Assembly (NCBI GenBank): GCA_945872855.1
Contig: CAMCAW010000006.1
Coordinates: 1 to 48,491, forward strand
DNA: 48,491 bases
Origin: Rickettsia typhi
GTDB taxonomy: Bacteria; Pseudomonadota; Alphaproteobacteria; Rickettsiales; UBA1997
Direction of reading: 5' to 3'
Of this stretch, positions 15,190-25,300 are shown one piece after another. The notes beneath the pieces were generated by a model that was not told the DNA's origin, did not search any database, and saw only the letters and a program-made list of their open reading frames with translations. Each line of letters opens with the position of its first letter. The stretch's first letter is position 1. The position numbers and the translations under genes are program-made.

Positions 15190-17361
15190 TTACACCATCA
15201 CCCTCTCGACCTCAACAATCTTGCGCGAAATGCGTAGCGCCGAAATCATATCTTCAAGGTGATCAACATTCTTCACTTCAACGTCAATGAAGATCTCAAA
15301 ATAATCAATATTGCGATTAGTAATTTTAACATTCGTAATATTAACCTGCTTGCGCGCAATCGCGCCAGTAACGTCTGCAAGGCTTCCTGATTGATTTGCT
15401 ATCACCACTCTCACCCTACTAACATACAAATATTCATCTTTCTTGTTATTTTTCCAACAAACATCGAGAATTCTTTGCGGATTCAAAACGATATTTTTTA
15501 GGTTATGACAAGATTGATTATGAATCGTTACGCCAGTGCCGGTGTTGATTACACCAACAATTAAATCTCCCGGAATTGGATTGCAACAGCCAGCATAATG
15601 CATCGCCATTCCCACTACCAAACCATCAATTAACAGCGCATCATCACGTTTTTTATTTTTATCTTGCGTAGTTTTTAAAATTGGCGCAGGCCTAGAGTCA
15701 TCTTGATAATCTGGATATATCTTCAACAAAATATCATGCCGTGTTGCCACACCTTCAGCAACACGAACATATAAATCATCAATCGTTTTTACATTAAAAG
15801 GAGCAAGATTTTTTTCGAGCAAACGATCATTTAGCTCTAAATTTTTTATCGCAAAAAACTTGTGTAAAATGTTGCGGCCCAAGGCTTTATGCTCATCGTA
15901 TTTTTCGTGGCGGATAAAATTTTTAATCGCCGATTTTGCCTTTGCAGTTGCTACAAATTGCAACCAATTTGGTGAAGCTTTGCCATTTTTTGCCGTAATA
16001 ATTTCAACTTGATCACCATTCTCCAGCCTTTGCCTTAAAGGCGCGATGATGCTATTAATTTTTGCACCAACACAACTATTTCCAACTTCAGAATGTACAG
16101 CATAAGCAAAATCAACCGCCGTAGCACCAAAAGGCAGATTAAAAATATCGCCATTTGGAGTGAAGCAAAAAACTTCATCCTTATGCATTTGCAATTTATT
16201 TTGCTCTAATACTTCGCCAGCGCGATCAGCATTTTCAAAAAGACTGATAAGGTCTCGCATCCATTGATATTGCTCGGTTTCTTTTTTATTGCTTTCGATG
16301 GTTTTTATGCTTGGTTTTTTGGGATTTTTATCTTTATAAATCCAATGCGCCGCCACACCTAATTCAGAAATTTCGTGCATTTTTTTATCACGAATTTGCA
16401 ACTCAATTTTTTTGTTAAAAGGCCCTAAAATTGCCAAATGTAGCGAGCGATAGCCATTATCTTTTGGCGTACTAATGTAATCGCGAAAAGTGTTAGGAAT
16501 CATGTTGTAGCTTGAGTTTATAACACCCAACACGCGATAACATTCTGCCACATTTTTAACAATAATTCGAAATGCCATTATGTCGTGCAGATGATGAAAT
16601 CCAACATTTTGATTTTTCATCTTACTCCAAATTGAATAAGGAGTTTTTTCGCGACCAGAAATTGTAAATTTTATTTTTTCGCCGCTAAGATTTTCGCTTA
16701 AACTTTCGATTATTTTATTGATGTAATCTTTTTTCTGCTCACGCAATTCATTAAGGCGCGAAACTATGAACCCTCTGGTCTCGGGGTCTATCGCCTCAAA
16801 AGATAATTCTTGCAATTCATCTTTAATTTTATTGAGACCAATGCGCGCGGCAAGTGGCGCATAAATCTCAAGACTTTCGCGCGCCTTCTTGATTTTTTTC
16901 TCTTTCGATGGCATGTAAAAAATCGTCCGCATGTTGTGCAGCCTGTCTGCAAGCTTAATTAGCAACACACGAATATCTTCCGACATCGCCAAAGTAAGCT
17001 TACGAAAATTTTCCGCAACGCGTTCAGAAGTAGAAATAGATTCGATTTTGCCAAGCTTCGTAACGCCATCAACCAGCTTGGCTATTTGCTCGCCAAAGCC
17101 TTTCTCAATTTCGTCAAGAGTAATTTCTGTGTCTTCAACAATATCATGCAAAAGTGCCGCAACAATGGAAGCCTCATCTAATTTTAAATCGACAAGAATT
17201 TCGGCAACGGCGAGAGGGTGCGAAAAATAAAGGTCTCCAGAATGGCGTTTTTGATTGCCGTGCCCTGCTTTAGAAAAAATATAGGCTTTTTGTATAAGGG
17301 ATTCGTTGACCTGCGGATTATATAGCTTGATTTTTGCAACTAATTCTGCGGCTGAAATCAT
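15190..17361 (-). CDS. spoT: Bifunctional (p)ppGpp synthetase/hydrolase
   Basis: A 723-residue RSH protein of full length. The HD hydrolase domain has His48 and the HD/ED motifs at residues 72-77 (LLHDIVEDTEI). The synthetase domain has FRDYISTPKDNGYRSLHLAI and IELQIRDKKMHEISELGVAAHW. A TGS domain (VFCFTPNGDIFNLPFGATAVDFAYAVHSEVGN) and a C-terminal ACT domain follow. Both enzyme sites look intact, so it should make and degrade (p)ppGpp. Many intracellular Rickettsiales carry only fragments of this gene, so an intact copy argues for a wider lifestyle. rpoZ lies 43 nt upstream, an arrangement common in proteobacteria. Confidence 0.96.
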   Translation of the reverse strand: MISAAELVAKIKLYNPQVNESLIQKAYIFSKAGHGNQKRHSGDLYFSHPLAVAEILVDLKLDEASIVAALLHDIVEDTEITLDEIEKGFGEQIAKLVDGVTKLGKIESISTSERVAENFRKLTLAMSEDIRVLLIKLADRLHNMRTIFYMPSKEKKIKKARESLEIYAPLAARIGLNKIKDELQELSFEAIDPETRGFIVSRLNELREQKKDYINKIIESLSENLSGEKIKFTISGREKTPYSIWSKMKNQNVGFHHLHDIMAFRIIVKNVAECYRVLGVINSSYNMIPNTFRDYISTPKDNGYRSLHLAILGPFNKKIELQIRDKKMHEISELGVAAHWIYKDKNPKKPSIKTIESNKKETEQYQWMRDLISLFENADRAGEVLEQNKLQMHKDEVFCFTPNGDIFNLPFGATAVDFAYAVHSEVGNSCVGAKINSIIAPLRQRLENGDQVEIITAKNGKASPNWLQFVATAKAKSAIKNFIRHEKYDEHKALGRNILHKFFAIKNLELNDRLLEKNLAPFNVKTIDDLYVRVAEGVATRHDILLKIYPDYQDDSRPAPILKTTQDKNKKRDDALLIDGLVVGMAMHYAGCCNPIPGDLIVGVINTGTGVTIHNQSCHNLKNIVLNPQRILDVCWKNNKKDEYLYVSRVRVVIANQSGSLADVTGAIARKQVNITNVKITNRNIDYFEIFIDVEVKNVDHLEDMISALRISRKIVEVERVMV

Positions 17362-17377
17362 GATCTTGAACGTGGCT

Positions 17378-17397
17378 GGCGCCTAGAGAAGGGCGCC
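17378..17397 (-). promoter_or_regulatory. GC-rich hairpin between rpoZ and spoT
   Basis: GGCGCC at 17378-17383 pairs with GGCGCC at 17392-17397 around an 8-nt loop. It lies in the short rpoZ-spoT gap and has no T tract after it in the direction of transcription, so it is more likely an attenuator or stability element than a full terminator. Confidence 0.4.
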
Positions 17398-17404
17398 TTA
17401 CCGA

Positions 17405-17743
17405 TTAATCGTCAACTTGTAGATTTTCTCCAACGAAAGTAGCTTCTTTTAACATTTGACCTTGAACTTCTTCAATAATTTCTGCTTGAGTAACGCTATC
17501 GACGCGAGTGTTTTCAACGGCTCCGCGATTCATGATTGAAGAAAGAATATTTTGCTTGATCACTTCAACATTAAGCATGTGATCGCCAATTTCGCGCAAA
17601 GCGATAACAGCTGGTTTTTCTTTGCGATCTAGCTCCGTAGCTGCTCCAGACAAGATGCTTTTAGCACGATTGCTCGCAACAAGGCAAAGCTCAAAACGAT
17701 TAGGAACAACTGTTACACAATCTTCAACTGTAATTCTTGCCAT
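17405..17743 (-). CDS. rpoZ: DNA-directed RNA polymerase omega subunit
   Basis: A 112-residue omega subunit that helps fold beta-prime and stabilise the polymerase. The N-terminus MARITVEDC and the following VVPNRFELCLVASNRAKSI are the conserved core, and KPAVIALREIGD follows. The C-terminal third is acidic and variable, as usual in alphaproteobacteria. It lies directly upstream of spoT on the same strand, a classic pairing since omega takes part in the ppGpp response. The map gene is divergent, with 82 nt between the starts. Confidence 0.95.
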   Translation of the reverse strand: MARITVEDCVTVVPNRFELCLVASNRAKSILSGAATELDRKEKPAVIALREIGDHMLNVEVIKQNILSSIMNRGAVENTRVDSVTQAEIIEEVQGQMLKEATFVGENLQVDD

Positions 17744-17825
17744 ATTCTGATTAACGTTTATTGTTGTAGAGATAAGAGGCCGCTAATTCTAGAGGCCACC
17801 AGTTCAATAATCAAGAGAGTTTTTC

Positions 17826-18614
17826 ATGAGCAATATCGTTATCCATCCTGAAGCAGATTTTATTAAGATGAGAGCCGCTGGAAGGCTTGCAGCAGAGGTT
17901 CTAGACTATATCACAGATTACATAAATATTGGCGTAACCACCGATTTTTTAAACGATTTATGTCACAAAAAAATCATCGAAAATGGCGCTATTCCCGCGC
18001 CACTAAACTATCGCGGCTATCCAAAATCAATTTGCACTTCGGTTAATCACGTTATTTGCCATGGCATTCCTAACGATAAGCCATTGAAAGAAGGCGATAT
18101 TATAAACATCGATGTCACCGTTATTTTAGATGGCTGGCACGGCGATACAAGCCGCATGTACTATCTTGGCGAGCCTTCGATTAAAGCCAAAAGATTAACG
18201 CGGGCAACTTATGAATGCTTGATGCTCGGCATTGAGCAAGTCAAGGTTGGTGGGCATTTTGGCGATATTGGCCATGCAATTCAAACTTATGCCGAGAAAC
18301 AAGGTTTTTCTGTGGTGCGCGATTATTGCGGGCACGGCATCGGTTTAATTTTTCACACCGAACCTAACATCACGCACTACGGCCGCAAGGATACTGGGCC
18401 GGTAATAGAAGAAGGAATGTTTTTTACAATTGAACCAATGATTAATGCTGGCGCTTGCGAAACCATACTCAGCAAACATGATGGCTGGACAGTTACAACG
18501 CGCGATAAATCGCTATCGGCGCAGTTTGAACACACAATTGGCGTTACAAAAAATGGTGCAGAAATTTTCACGAAATCGCCGCGCGGCCTTGATTTTCCGC
18601 CTTATAAAAAATAA
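17826..18614 (+). CDS. map: Methionine aminopeptidase, type I
   Basis: A 262-residue di-metal enzyme that removes the initiator methionine from new proteins. The pita-bread fold ligands can be followed: the substrate His in NHVICHGIPN, Asp in NIDVTVILDGWHGDTSRM, His in CGHGIGLIFHTEPN, and Glu in FTIEPM and SAQFEHTIGV. There is no N-terminal zinc-finger extension. A moderate Shine-Dalgarno (AGAGAG) lies 8 nt before the ATG. An AT-only inverted repeat (18611-18619 with 18640-18648) overlaps the stop and may mark the transcript end between map and the convergent thiE. Confidence 0.95.
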   Translation: MSNIVIHPEADFIKMRAAGRLAAEVLDYITDYINIGVTTDFLNDLCHKKIIENGAIPAPLNYRGYPKSICTSVNHVICHGIPNDKPLKEGDIINIDVTVILDGWHGDTSRMYYLGEPSIKAKRLTRATYECLMLGIEQVKVGGHFGDIGHAIQTYAEKQGFSVVRDYCGHGIGLIFHTEPNITHYGRKDTGPVIEEGMFFTIEPMINAGACETILSKHDGWTVTTRDKSLSAQFEHTIGVTKNGAEIFTKSPRGLDFPPYKK

Positions 18615-18664
18615 ATATTCGCCTTTGTGGCATAATTAAAATATTTATCGAAAAATGTCTAGTC

Positions 18665-19279
18665 TTATAGACACGCTTTATTTAGCTCTTTCAACGCAGC
18701 TTCTACGCCATGTGGATGCTCCCACACAAAGGATATAACCGCCAAAAAATCAACACCAGCCCTCACCAAAGGCGCACAGTTTTTATCATCAATCCCGCCA
18801 ATTGCGACAATTGGCAAATCTGTCATTTCAGTGCTCCATTCAATAATTTCTGGCGTTGGCTTTCCCTTAGAATTTTTTGTTTTACTGGCAAAAAACGCAC
18901 CAAAAGAAATATAATCTACGCCCTGTTCTGCCGCTTCTACAGCTAGATGGCGTGAATCGTAGCAACTTGCACCAATCACAAAATTTTTGGGTGATATTTT
19001 TCTTACTTCCGCAATTATGCCATCTTCATCACCAAGATGAACACCGTCTGCGCCCACTTCCAGAGCTAGCTTGTAAGAATCATTCAAAATAAATAACACA
19101 TTAAAATCGTGGCAGATTTTTTTTAACTCGCGCGAAATTATTAACATTTCATCATCTTGATAATCTTTGAGACGCAGCTGAAACACTGGCACAAGACCAG
19201 TTTTTAAAGCATCTTGCAAAGATTTTGAAAATTGCTTCAACTCAATTTTTGGTGGGCTAATTAGATAAATTTTTGTCAT
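18665..19279 (-). CDS. thiE: Thiamine-phosphate synthase
   Basis: A 204-residue TIM-barrel enzyme joining the pyrimidine pyrophosphate and thiazole phosphate halves of thiamine. Visible are the N-terminal strand MTKIYLISPP, the substrate region QLRLKD, the Mg-binding DGVHLGDEDG, GASCYDS, YISFGAFFASKTK and the phosphate-binding VAIGGI. Several of these are slightly divergent from textbook ThiE but all elements are there in order. ThiL (33769) and ThiS (40727) are also in the window, unlinked. This fits at least partial thiamine synthesis or salvage. Confidence 0.88.
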   Translation of the reverse strand: MTKIYLISPPKIELKQFSKSLQDALKTGLVPVFQLRLKDYQDDEMLIISRELKKICHDFNVLFILNDSYKLALEVGADGVHLGDEDGIIAEVRKISPKNFVIGASCYDSRHLAVEAAEQGVDYISFGAFFASKTKNSKGKPTPEIIEWSTEMTDLPIVAIGGIDDKNCAPLVRAGVDFLAVISFVWEHPHGVEAALKELNKACL

Positions 19280-19301
19280 TTCTGAATTGTAAATTACGAG
19301 A

Positions 19302-19342
19302 GATTTTGTAGCGGCACTACTACGCCAGCGCCGCTACAAATC
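19302..19342 (-). terminator. Hairpin between ftsZ and thiE
   Basis: GATTTGTAGCGGC and GCCGCTACAAAATC pair over about 13 bp with one bulged base and a 14-nt loop. It lies just after the ftsZ stop in the direction of transcription. No T run follows, so it is either a weak terminator or an mRNA 3'-end stabiliser. Confidence 0.45.
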
Positions 19343-19346
19343 AGAA

Positions 19347-21053
19347 CTAGTCAGCTTTTTTTCTTCTGAAAAATGCTGGAACATTAATTACATCATCATC
19401 CATTTTATTATTTTCTTCGACTTCTTTTTCATCATCAAAAACAGTTCCGCCAAAAAATTCTTGCTTCTTTTTCATCGCTTCTTGCGATTTTTCATTAGTG
19501 ACTTTGTGCTTTTGCTTAGCTTCTTCCGCCGATTCTAACTCAAACTCATCTTCAATAATTTCGGCTCTTTTTTTAAGGTTATTTTCTGCTTTATTTTTTC
19601 CGGAATTCATAAAACCAAATAAATTAAAGCCCGAATTTTGTTCTTTTTTTACAGCAACTGACTGAGTCATCTCTTGCTTGCGCGGCGCTGGCTTTACTGG
19701 CCTCACAACAACTTCCTCTTCTTCATATTCAGCAGACTTATTAGAGCGCGGCTTTTCCTCTTCCTCTTCTTCATTGAAAAAACTAATTTGCGTAAAACTA
19801 GAATCTTCCGCTTGACGCTTGGCAGTAGAGTGGTCAGCCTTGCCATAATTCACATTTTCTTCTTTTAAGTAACCTTTTTTTGCACCAAAATTTGATTCAC
19901 TAATTTCTTCAAAGCCTTCATTTGCGGGCTCTACCGCAACTCCTGGATCAAAGAAAGTTTTGCGCACCGTGTTCATAATTGACGAATCTTTAGACGCAGA
20001 TTTTTTGGTTTCAGCCTTATCTAGACTAACACGAAACTTGCTTGGAGCGTCGTTTTCCATAGCTTTGAAAGAATCTTGACGATATTCATCTTCGTCAATT
20101 CCTGTTGCTACAACTGAAATTCTAATTTTGCCTTTCATGTTTTCATTGAAAGCAGAACCGAAAATAATATTAGCATTTTGATCAACTTCGCGCTTGATTG
20201 TATTAACTGCTAAATCGGCCTCAAATAGCGTCATATCTGGGCCGCCAGTCATATTTACAAGAACGCCTTTTGCGCCTTTAATTGAAATATCGTCAAGAAG
20301 TGGATTGGAAATTGCAGCTTCGCAAGCTTCAACGGCGCGGTTTTCGCCTTCTGATTCTCCTGTTCCCATCATCGCTTTACCCATTTTTGTCATGATGGTT
20401 CTGATATCGGCAAAATCAAGATTTACTAAACCGGGCATAGTGATAAGATCAGTAATGCCGCGGACTCCGGCATGCAAAACATCATCAGCCATTTTGAACG
20501 CAGATTCAAAAGTTGTCTGTTCGTTTGCAATGCGAAAAAGATTTTGATTTGGAATTACTATAAGAGTGTCGACATGTTTTTTAAGCTCCTCAATGCCCTT
20601 CTCTGCTGCTTCCATGCGATATTTTCCTTCAAAGTGGAATGGCTTTGTAACAACACCAACAGTAAGAATCTCGCGATCTCTCGCAAGTTTTGCGATCACT
20701 GGAGCCGCGCCAGTTCCAGTTCCACCGCCCATACCCGCAGCAATAAAAACCATGTTATTGCCATCGAGAAGCGATTCAATTTCTTCAATATTTTCTTCTG
20801 CAGCAAGGCGTCCGCGATCTGGGAATGAGCCGGCTCCAAGGCCTTTTGTTGTAGCAATTCCAAGCTGAATTTTATTTGGCGCGAGAGAATTTGCTAAAGC
20901 TTGCGCATCGGTGTTGGCGGCCACAAACTCAACGCCCTGAAGGTCTGAGCGAATCATGTTGTTGATTGCATTTCCACCAGCGCCACCAACACCAAAAATC
21001 GTGATTCGTGGTTTTTGTAATTCTGGTTGAGGAATATTTAAGTTGAGGGCCAT
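19347..21053 (-). CDS. ftsZ: Cell division protein FtsZ
   Basis: A 568-residue tubulin homologue that forms the cytokinetic ring. The GTPase core occupies about residues 15-320 ([14 protein letters not shown], and the tubulin signature [11 protein letters not shown] at 109-119). After it comes a long, charged and probably disordered linker rich in Glu and Lys, which explains the large size. The protein ends [14 protein letters not shown], the conserved alphaproteobacterial peptide that binds FtsA and other partners. ftsQ and ftsA, which often precede ftsZ, are not here. pntAA lies 55 nt upstream on the same strand. Confidence 0.97.
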   Translation of the reverse strand: MALNLNIPQPELQKPRITIFGVGGAGGNAINNMIRSDLQGVEFVAANTDAQALANSLAPNKIQLGIATTKGLGAGSFPDRGRLAAEENIEEIESLLDGNNMVFIAAGMGGGTGTGAAPVIAKLARDREILTVGVVTKPFHFEGKYRMEAAEKGIEELKKHVDTLIVIPNQNLFRIANEQTTFESAFKMADDVLHAGVRGITDLITMPGLVNLDFADIRTIMTKMGKAMMGTGESEGENRAVEACEAAISNPLLDDISIKGAKGVLVNMTGGPDMTLFEADLAVNTIKREVDQNANIIFGSAFNENMKGKIRISVVATGIDEDEYRQDSFKAMENDAPSKFRVSLDKAETKKSASKDSSIMNTVRKTFFDPGVAVEPANEGFEEISESNFGAKKGYLKEENVNYGKADHSTAKRQAEDSSFTQISFFNEEEEEEKPRSNKSAEYEEEEVVVRPVKPAPRKQEMTQSVAVKKEQNSGFNLFGFMNSGKNKAENNLKKRAEIIEDEFELESAEEAKQKHKVTNEKSQEAMKKKQEFFGGTVFDDEKEVEENNKMDDDVINVPAFFRRKKAD

Positions 21054-21108
21054 AGTTTGAAATTTTTAGTTAAGATTGAAAATAATTTAGCTTAAACAAC
21101 TTTATTTT

Positions 21109-22197
21109 CTATTTTGATATTAATGTAGCTTTAACAATTTCATCTTCGAGATTAATCGCAATATTTTTCTTTTCTTTGTCTACTAACAATTCTAAAAAGT
21201 TGAAAATATTTTTGGCGTATAACTTGCTGGCATCAATGGAGACAAGGCTTGGAAAGTTATCGTGACCAATTATTGTAACGCCACCAACTTGCTTGATTTT
21301 ACTACTTTCCGTTAGCGCACAATTGCCGCCATTTACCGCGGCTAAATCGACAATTATTGAGCCAGCTTTCATGCCCCGAACCATTTCTTCACTGATTAAA
21401 ATTGGTGCTTTTTTCCCAGGAATTAGCGCGGTTGCAATTACAACATCTTGATTAATTATTGTGTCGAAAATTAATTTTTCTTGCAGTTTTTTATATTCTT
21501 CACTCACCTCTTTAGCATAGCCGCCCTTGGTTTCAGCCACTTCATCAGATTTTACCTCGATGAATTTTGCGCCCAAACTTTGCACTTGCTCTTTAGCTGC
21601 GGCGCGCACATCAAAAGCACACACAATACCACCAAGCCTTTTGGCTGTAGCGATTGCTTGCAACCCCGCAACGCCCGCGCCAAGAATCATAAATTTTGCT
21701 GCAGCAACCGTTCCCGCGGCAGTCATCATCATCGGCACACATTTTTGCATTTGCGAAATGGCATTAATCACCGCAACATATCCAGCTAAATTACTTTGTG
21801 AAGATAAAACGTCCATGCTTTGCGCCCTAGTAATTCTAGGCACCAACTCAAGTGCAAAAGGCGAAACACCAGCATCAATTAATTGCACAATTTTTTCTTT
21901 CTGAAAATAAGGATTAAGCATACCAATAAAAACCACGCCTTTTTTCACCTTAGATAAATCGATTTCGTTTCTTTGTACAGAAATAATAACATCAAGATCT
22001 GGCAGCACTTGCGCAAGATCTTGCACAACCGTTACACCTGCTTTGCCGTAGGCTTCATCGCTAATCGCAGATTTTTCTCCTGCGCCTTTTTCAGCAAAAA
22101 TTTCGAAGCCCGCTTTTTGATATTTCGCAACCAAATCTAATGTTAGTGCGACACGGCTTTCAGTTAAATTTGTTTCTTTTAGAACAAGAAGTTTCAT
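21109..22197 (-). CDS. pntAA: NAD(P) transhydrogenase alpha subunit (NAD-binding domain I)
   Basis: A 362-residue soluble domain I of the proton-translocating transhydrogenase, which moves hydride between NADH and NADP+. The N-terminal PntA/AlaDH region (ETNLTESRVALTLDLVAKYQKAGFE) and the Rossmann loop GAGVAGLQAIATAKRLGG are clear. GSIIVDLAAVNGGNCALT and GHDNFPSLVSIDASKLYAKN are typical of PntAA rather than alanine dehydrogenase. The membrane subunits PntAB and PntB, which usually follow it, are absent here: the next gene is ftsZ. They must be elsewhere if the enzyme works. Confidence 0.9.
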   Translation of the reverse strand: MKLLVLKETNLTESRVALTLDLVAKYQKAGFEIFAEKGAGEKSAISDEAYGKAGVTVVQDLAQVLPDLDVIISVQRNEIDLSKVKKGVVFIGMLNPYFQKEKIVQLIDAGVSPFALELVPRITRAQSMDVLSSQSNLAGYVAVINAISQMQKCVPMMMTAAGTVAAAKFMILGAGVAGLQAIATAKRLGGIVCAFDVRAAAKEQVQSLGAKFIEVKSDEVAETKGGYAKEVSEEYKKLQEKLIFDTIINQDVVIATALIPGKKAPILISEEMVRGMKAGSIIVDLAAVNGGNCALTESSKIKQVGGVTIIGHDNFPSLVSIDASKLYAKNIFNFLELLVDKEKKNIAINLEDEIVKATLISK

Positions 22198-22265
22198 ATG
22201 AAAAATATTATCTTGTTGTTTATGAATCCCCTAAAAATGGGGCGCCGCACATGCAGCATAAAATA

Positions 22266-22352
22266 TGGTGCGGTCGAGAAGATTTGAACTTCCACGGGTT
22301 TTACCCCACAACGACCTCAACGTTGCGCGTATACCAATTCCGCCACGACCGC
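22266..22352 (-). tRNA. tRNA-Leu (anticodon GAG)
   Basis: A class II tRNA on the minus strand. The acceptor stem is GCGGTCG with CGACCGC. The anticodon stem is CAACG/CGTTG around loop TTGAGGT with anticodon GAG (plus-strand 22316-22318). A long variable arm follows (TGTGGGGTAAAACCCG), as in leucine tRNAs, and the T arm reads GTTCAAATC. The discriminator is A and the CCA is encoded at 22266-22268. It begins 7 nt after the end of the glutamate dehydrogenase gene and could be released from that transcript. A weak 4-bp hairpin lies downstream at 22228-22242. Confidence 0.97.
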
Positions 22353-22359
22353 ATAAGTG

Positions 22360-25300
22360 TTAATTAACCAAAGGTTTTATCCGATTTAAAGCGACCACAA
22401 ACATAGACATATCAGGGTTTGGATGCAATTTTAAATCTGTAATAAAATTATCGTATCTTGCAACTAAAGGTTGAACTTTTTCAATCCAAACTTGCATTGA
22501 ATCAACATTACAAATGTCGTCTTTCTTGCAATTAGAATCAACAATTTCTTGCGCAATTTTCATTTGGAAGAGATATAAATCTTCAATGATTGTTTTGCTT
22601 GAAAGCTTTTGCCAGTAGTTATCTGAGGCTAAATCAGATAATTTTGTGCGCAGCCATTTTAATGAAAATCTCGTGCCAACTGCAAAATAAATTTTAGCAA
22701 TTGTTTTTAAATCTAAACCTTGCGATCTTTTTTCAGTTTTTGCAAAAATTTCCGCAATATTGAAAGCTGAAGCGATAGGATCCATCGCAGCAATTTTGCG
22801 CGCTAAAACCGCTTCTACATTGTTTAGAACATAGCGTTCAACTTTTCTTTCGTAAGAATCTTTTGAAGCCTCGGCCAAAACTTGTGTTAGAATTTTTGAC
22901 AATTCAGAAACAATTTTTTTGAATCTTGCAACAATTGCATTTAAGTCTCCCGACACTTGATTATGTAGGAGCCACAACATTGCGCGCTCTAACAATTTAT
23001 GCGCACTCAAAAACATTTGCGTTTGAATATGCGCCGCAACTGATTTATCAACATTTTCGACATCTTCCCAAATTTTTTTGAGGCCAAAAGAATCACAAGT
23101 AATGACAAAACTTTTTACCACCGCAACCACGTCAAATCCGCTTTCTTCCGCCATTTGATTAATGAAACTAATGCCTACACGATTAACCGCAAAATTTGTA
23201 ATTTGCGTAGCAATAATTTCACGGCGAAGCTGATGGCCCTTAATTTCTTCGGCAAATTTTTTCTGCATCAACTTCGGAAAATATTCCAAAAGTTCTTCAG
23301 AAAAATATTCATCATCAACTAATTTTGATGCCAGAATTTTGTTATAAATATCCATTTTAGAATAAGCTAACATCACGCAAAGCTCTGGGCGAGTAAGGCC
23401 AATCTTATCTATTTGTCTTTTAGCGATTTCTTTTGCTGATGGCAAAAATTCTATTTTACGATTTAACAATCCAGATTTTTCTAGTGCATCTAAAAATTGC
23501 GATTGGCTTCCGAGGCCATTCACGCCTTGACTTTGCACGATTGTAATAACTTGCGTTTGTAAACGATTATCATTCAGAACAAGCTCTGAAACCTCGTCAG
23601 TCATGCTTTCGAGGATTTTATTTCTCTCTGCAAGCGTGATTTTTTCTGCACGCAAGGCTTGCGTAAGGGCGATTTTTATATTCACCTCATGATCCGAGCA
23701 ATCAACGCCCGCAGAGTTATCCAGCGCATCAGTATTGATTCGCCCACCATTCAAGGCATATTCAACGCGACCCTTCTGCGTGAAGCCAAGATTTCCGCCC
23801 TCTCCCACAACTTTAGCGCGCAAATCAGCACCGTTAATGCGAATAGCATCGTTAGCGCGATCGCCCACATCTTGATGCGATTCATCGGCCGCTTTCACAT
23901 AAGTTCCAATTCCACCATTCCACAATAAATCTACCGGAGCCTTTAAAATAGAGCTTAAAAGCTGATTTGGAGTAAGTTCATTTTCCTCAATTGCTAAAAT
24001 TTTCTTCACTTCAGGAGAAATTTTTAGCGATTTCGCACTTCTATCAAAAACGCCGCCGCCCTTAGAGATTAAAGCCTCGTTGTAATCTGTCCAACTTGAA
24101 CGCGGCAAGTTAAACATGCGTTTTCTCTCTGCAAAAGATTTTGCCGCATCTGGGTTTGGATCGAAGAAAATATGCAGGTGGTTAAAGGCGGCAACCAGCT
24201 TTACATGCGGTGAGAGCAACATTCCATTACCAAAAACATCGCCAGATAAATCGCCAATACCAACACAGGTAAAATCTTGAGTTTGCGTATCAACACCCAT
24301 TTCGCGGAAGTGGCGCATCACCGAGATCCACGCGCCTTTTGCCGTGATGCCCATTTTTTTGTGATCATAACCAACCGAGCCACCAGAAGCGAAGGCGTCG
24401 CCCAACCAAAAATTATATTCTGCTGAAATTGAATTTGCGATATCAGAAAAAGTTGCAGTGCCTTTATCGGCGGCGACCACCAGATAAGGGTCAGCGCCAT
24501 CATGCATCACCACATTTTGTGGATGAGTAATTTTAGCATTTACCACATTATCGGTTAAATCAAGCAGGCCGCGCAAGAATGTTTTATAGCACGCAACGCC
24601 TTCTTGCAAAAATTCTTCACGCGTCATTTTGCTGACATCTTTTTTGACAACGAATCCGCCCTTAGAGCCAACTGGCACGATGACCGCATTCTTTGTCATT
24701 TGCGCTTTCATCAAACCAAGAACTTCGGTTCTGAAATCTTCATGGCGATCAGACCAGCGCAAGCCTCCACGCGCCACGCGCCCACCTCTTAAATGCACGC
24801 CCTCAACTTGATTTGAATAAACAAAAATTTCGGCATAAGGCAAAGGCAAAGGCAAATCAGGAACTTTTTTGCAATCAAATTTGAAGGACATATAACCTTT
24901 GAAATGCCCGTCTTTCGTGCTTTGGTAATAGTTTGTGCGCAAAGTTGCATCGATCAATCCGAAGAATTTGCGAATCGCTAAATCATGCGAAGCGTCGTTT
25001 ACTTTATTGAGTGCACTTTTAATTTTATCAGAAACTTCGATGACTTTTTTATTGCGCTCTTCAAGTTTAATTTTCAACTCTGGGTTGAATTTCGTTTGAA
25101 ACAATTCAACCAATAATTTTGTGATGTCGCTATGTCTAACCAGAACGTTCGCAATATATTCTTGATCATGCCTAAACCCAGCTTGATAAATATATTTTGC
25201 GTAAGCGCGCATCATATAAATTTGCTTCCAGTTTAATTCTGCAGAAACTAGCAAGCGATTCAAAGAGCCCGCACTCAAGACGTCAAGCCATATCAAAGAA

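Noticed and set aside
22228..22242. CCCC/GGGG hairpin downstream of tRNA-Leu
   Set aside because: Only a 4-bp stem with a 7-nt loop and no T tract on the transcribed strand; too weak to call a terminator.
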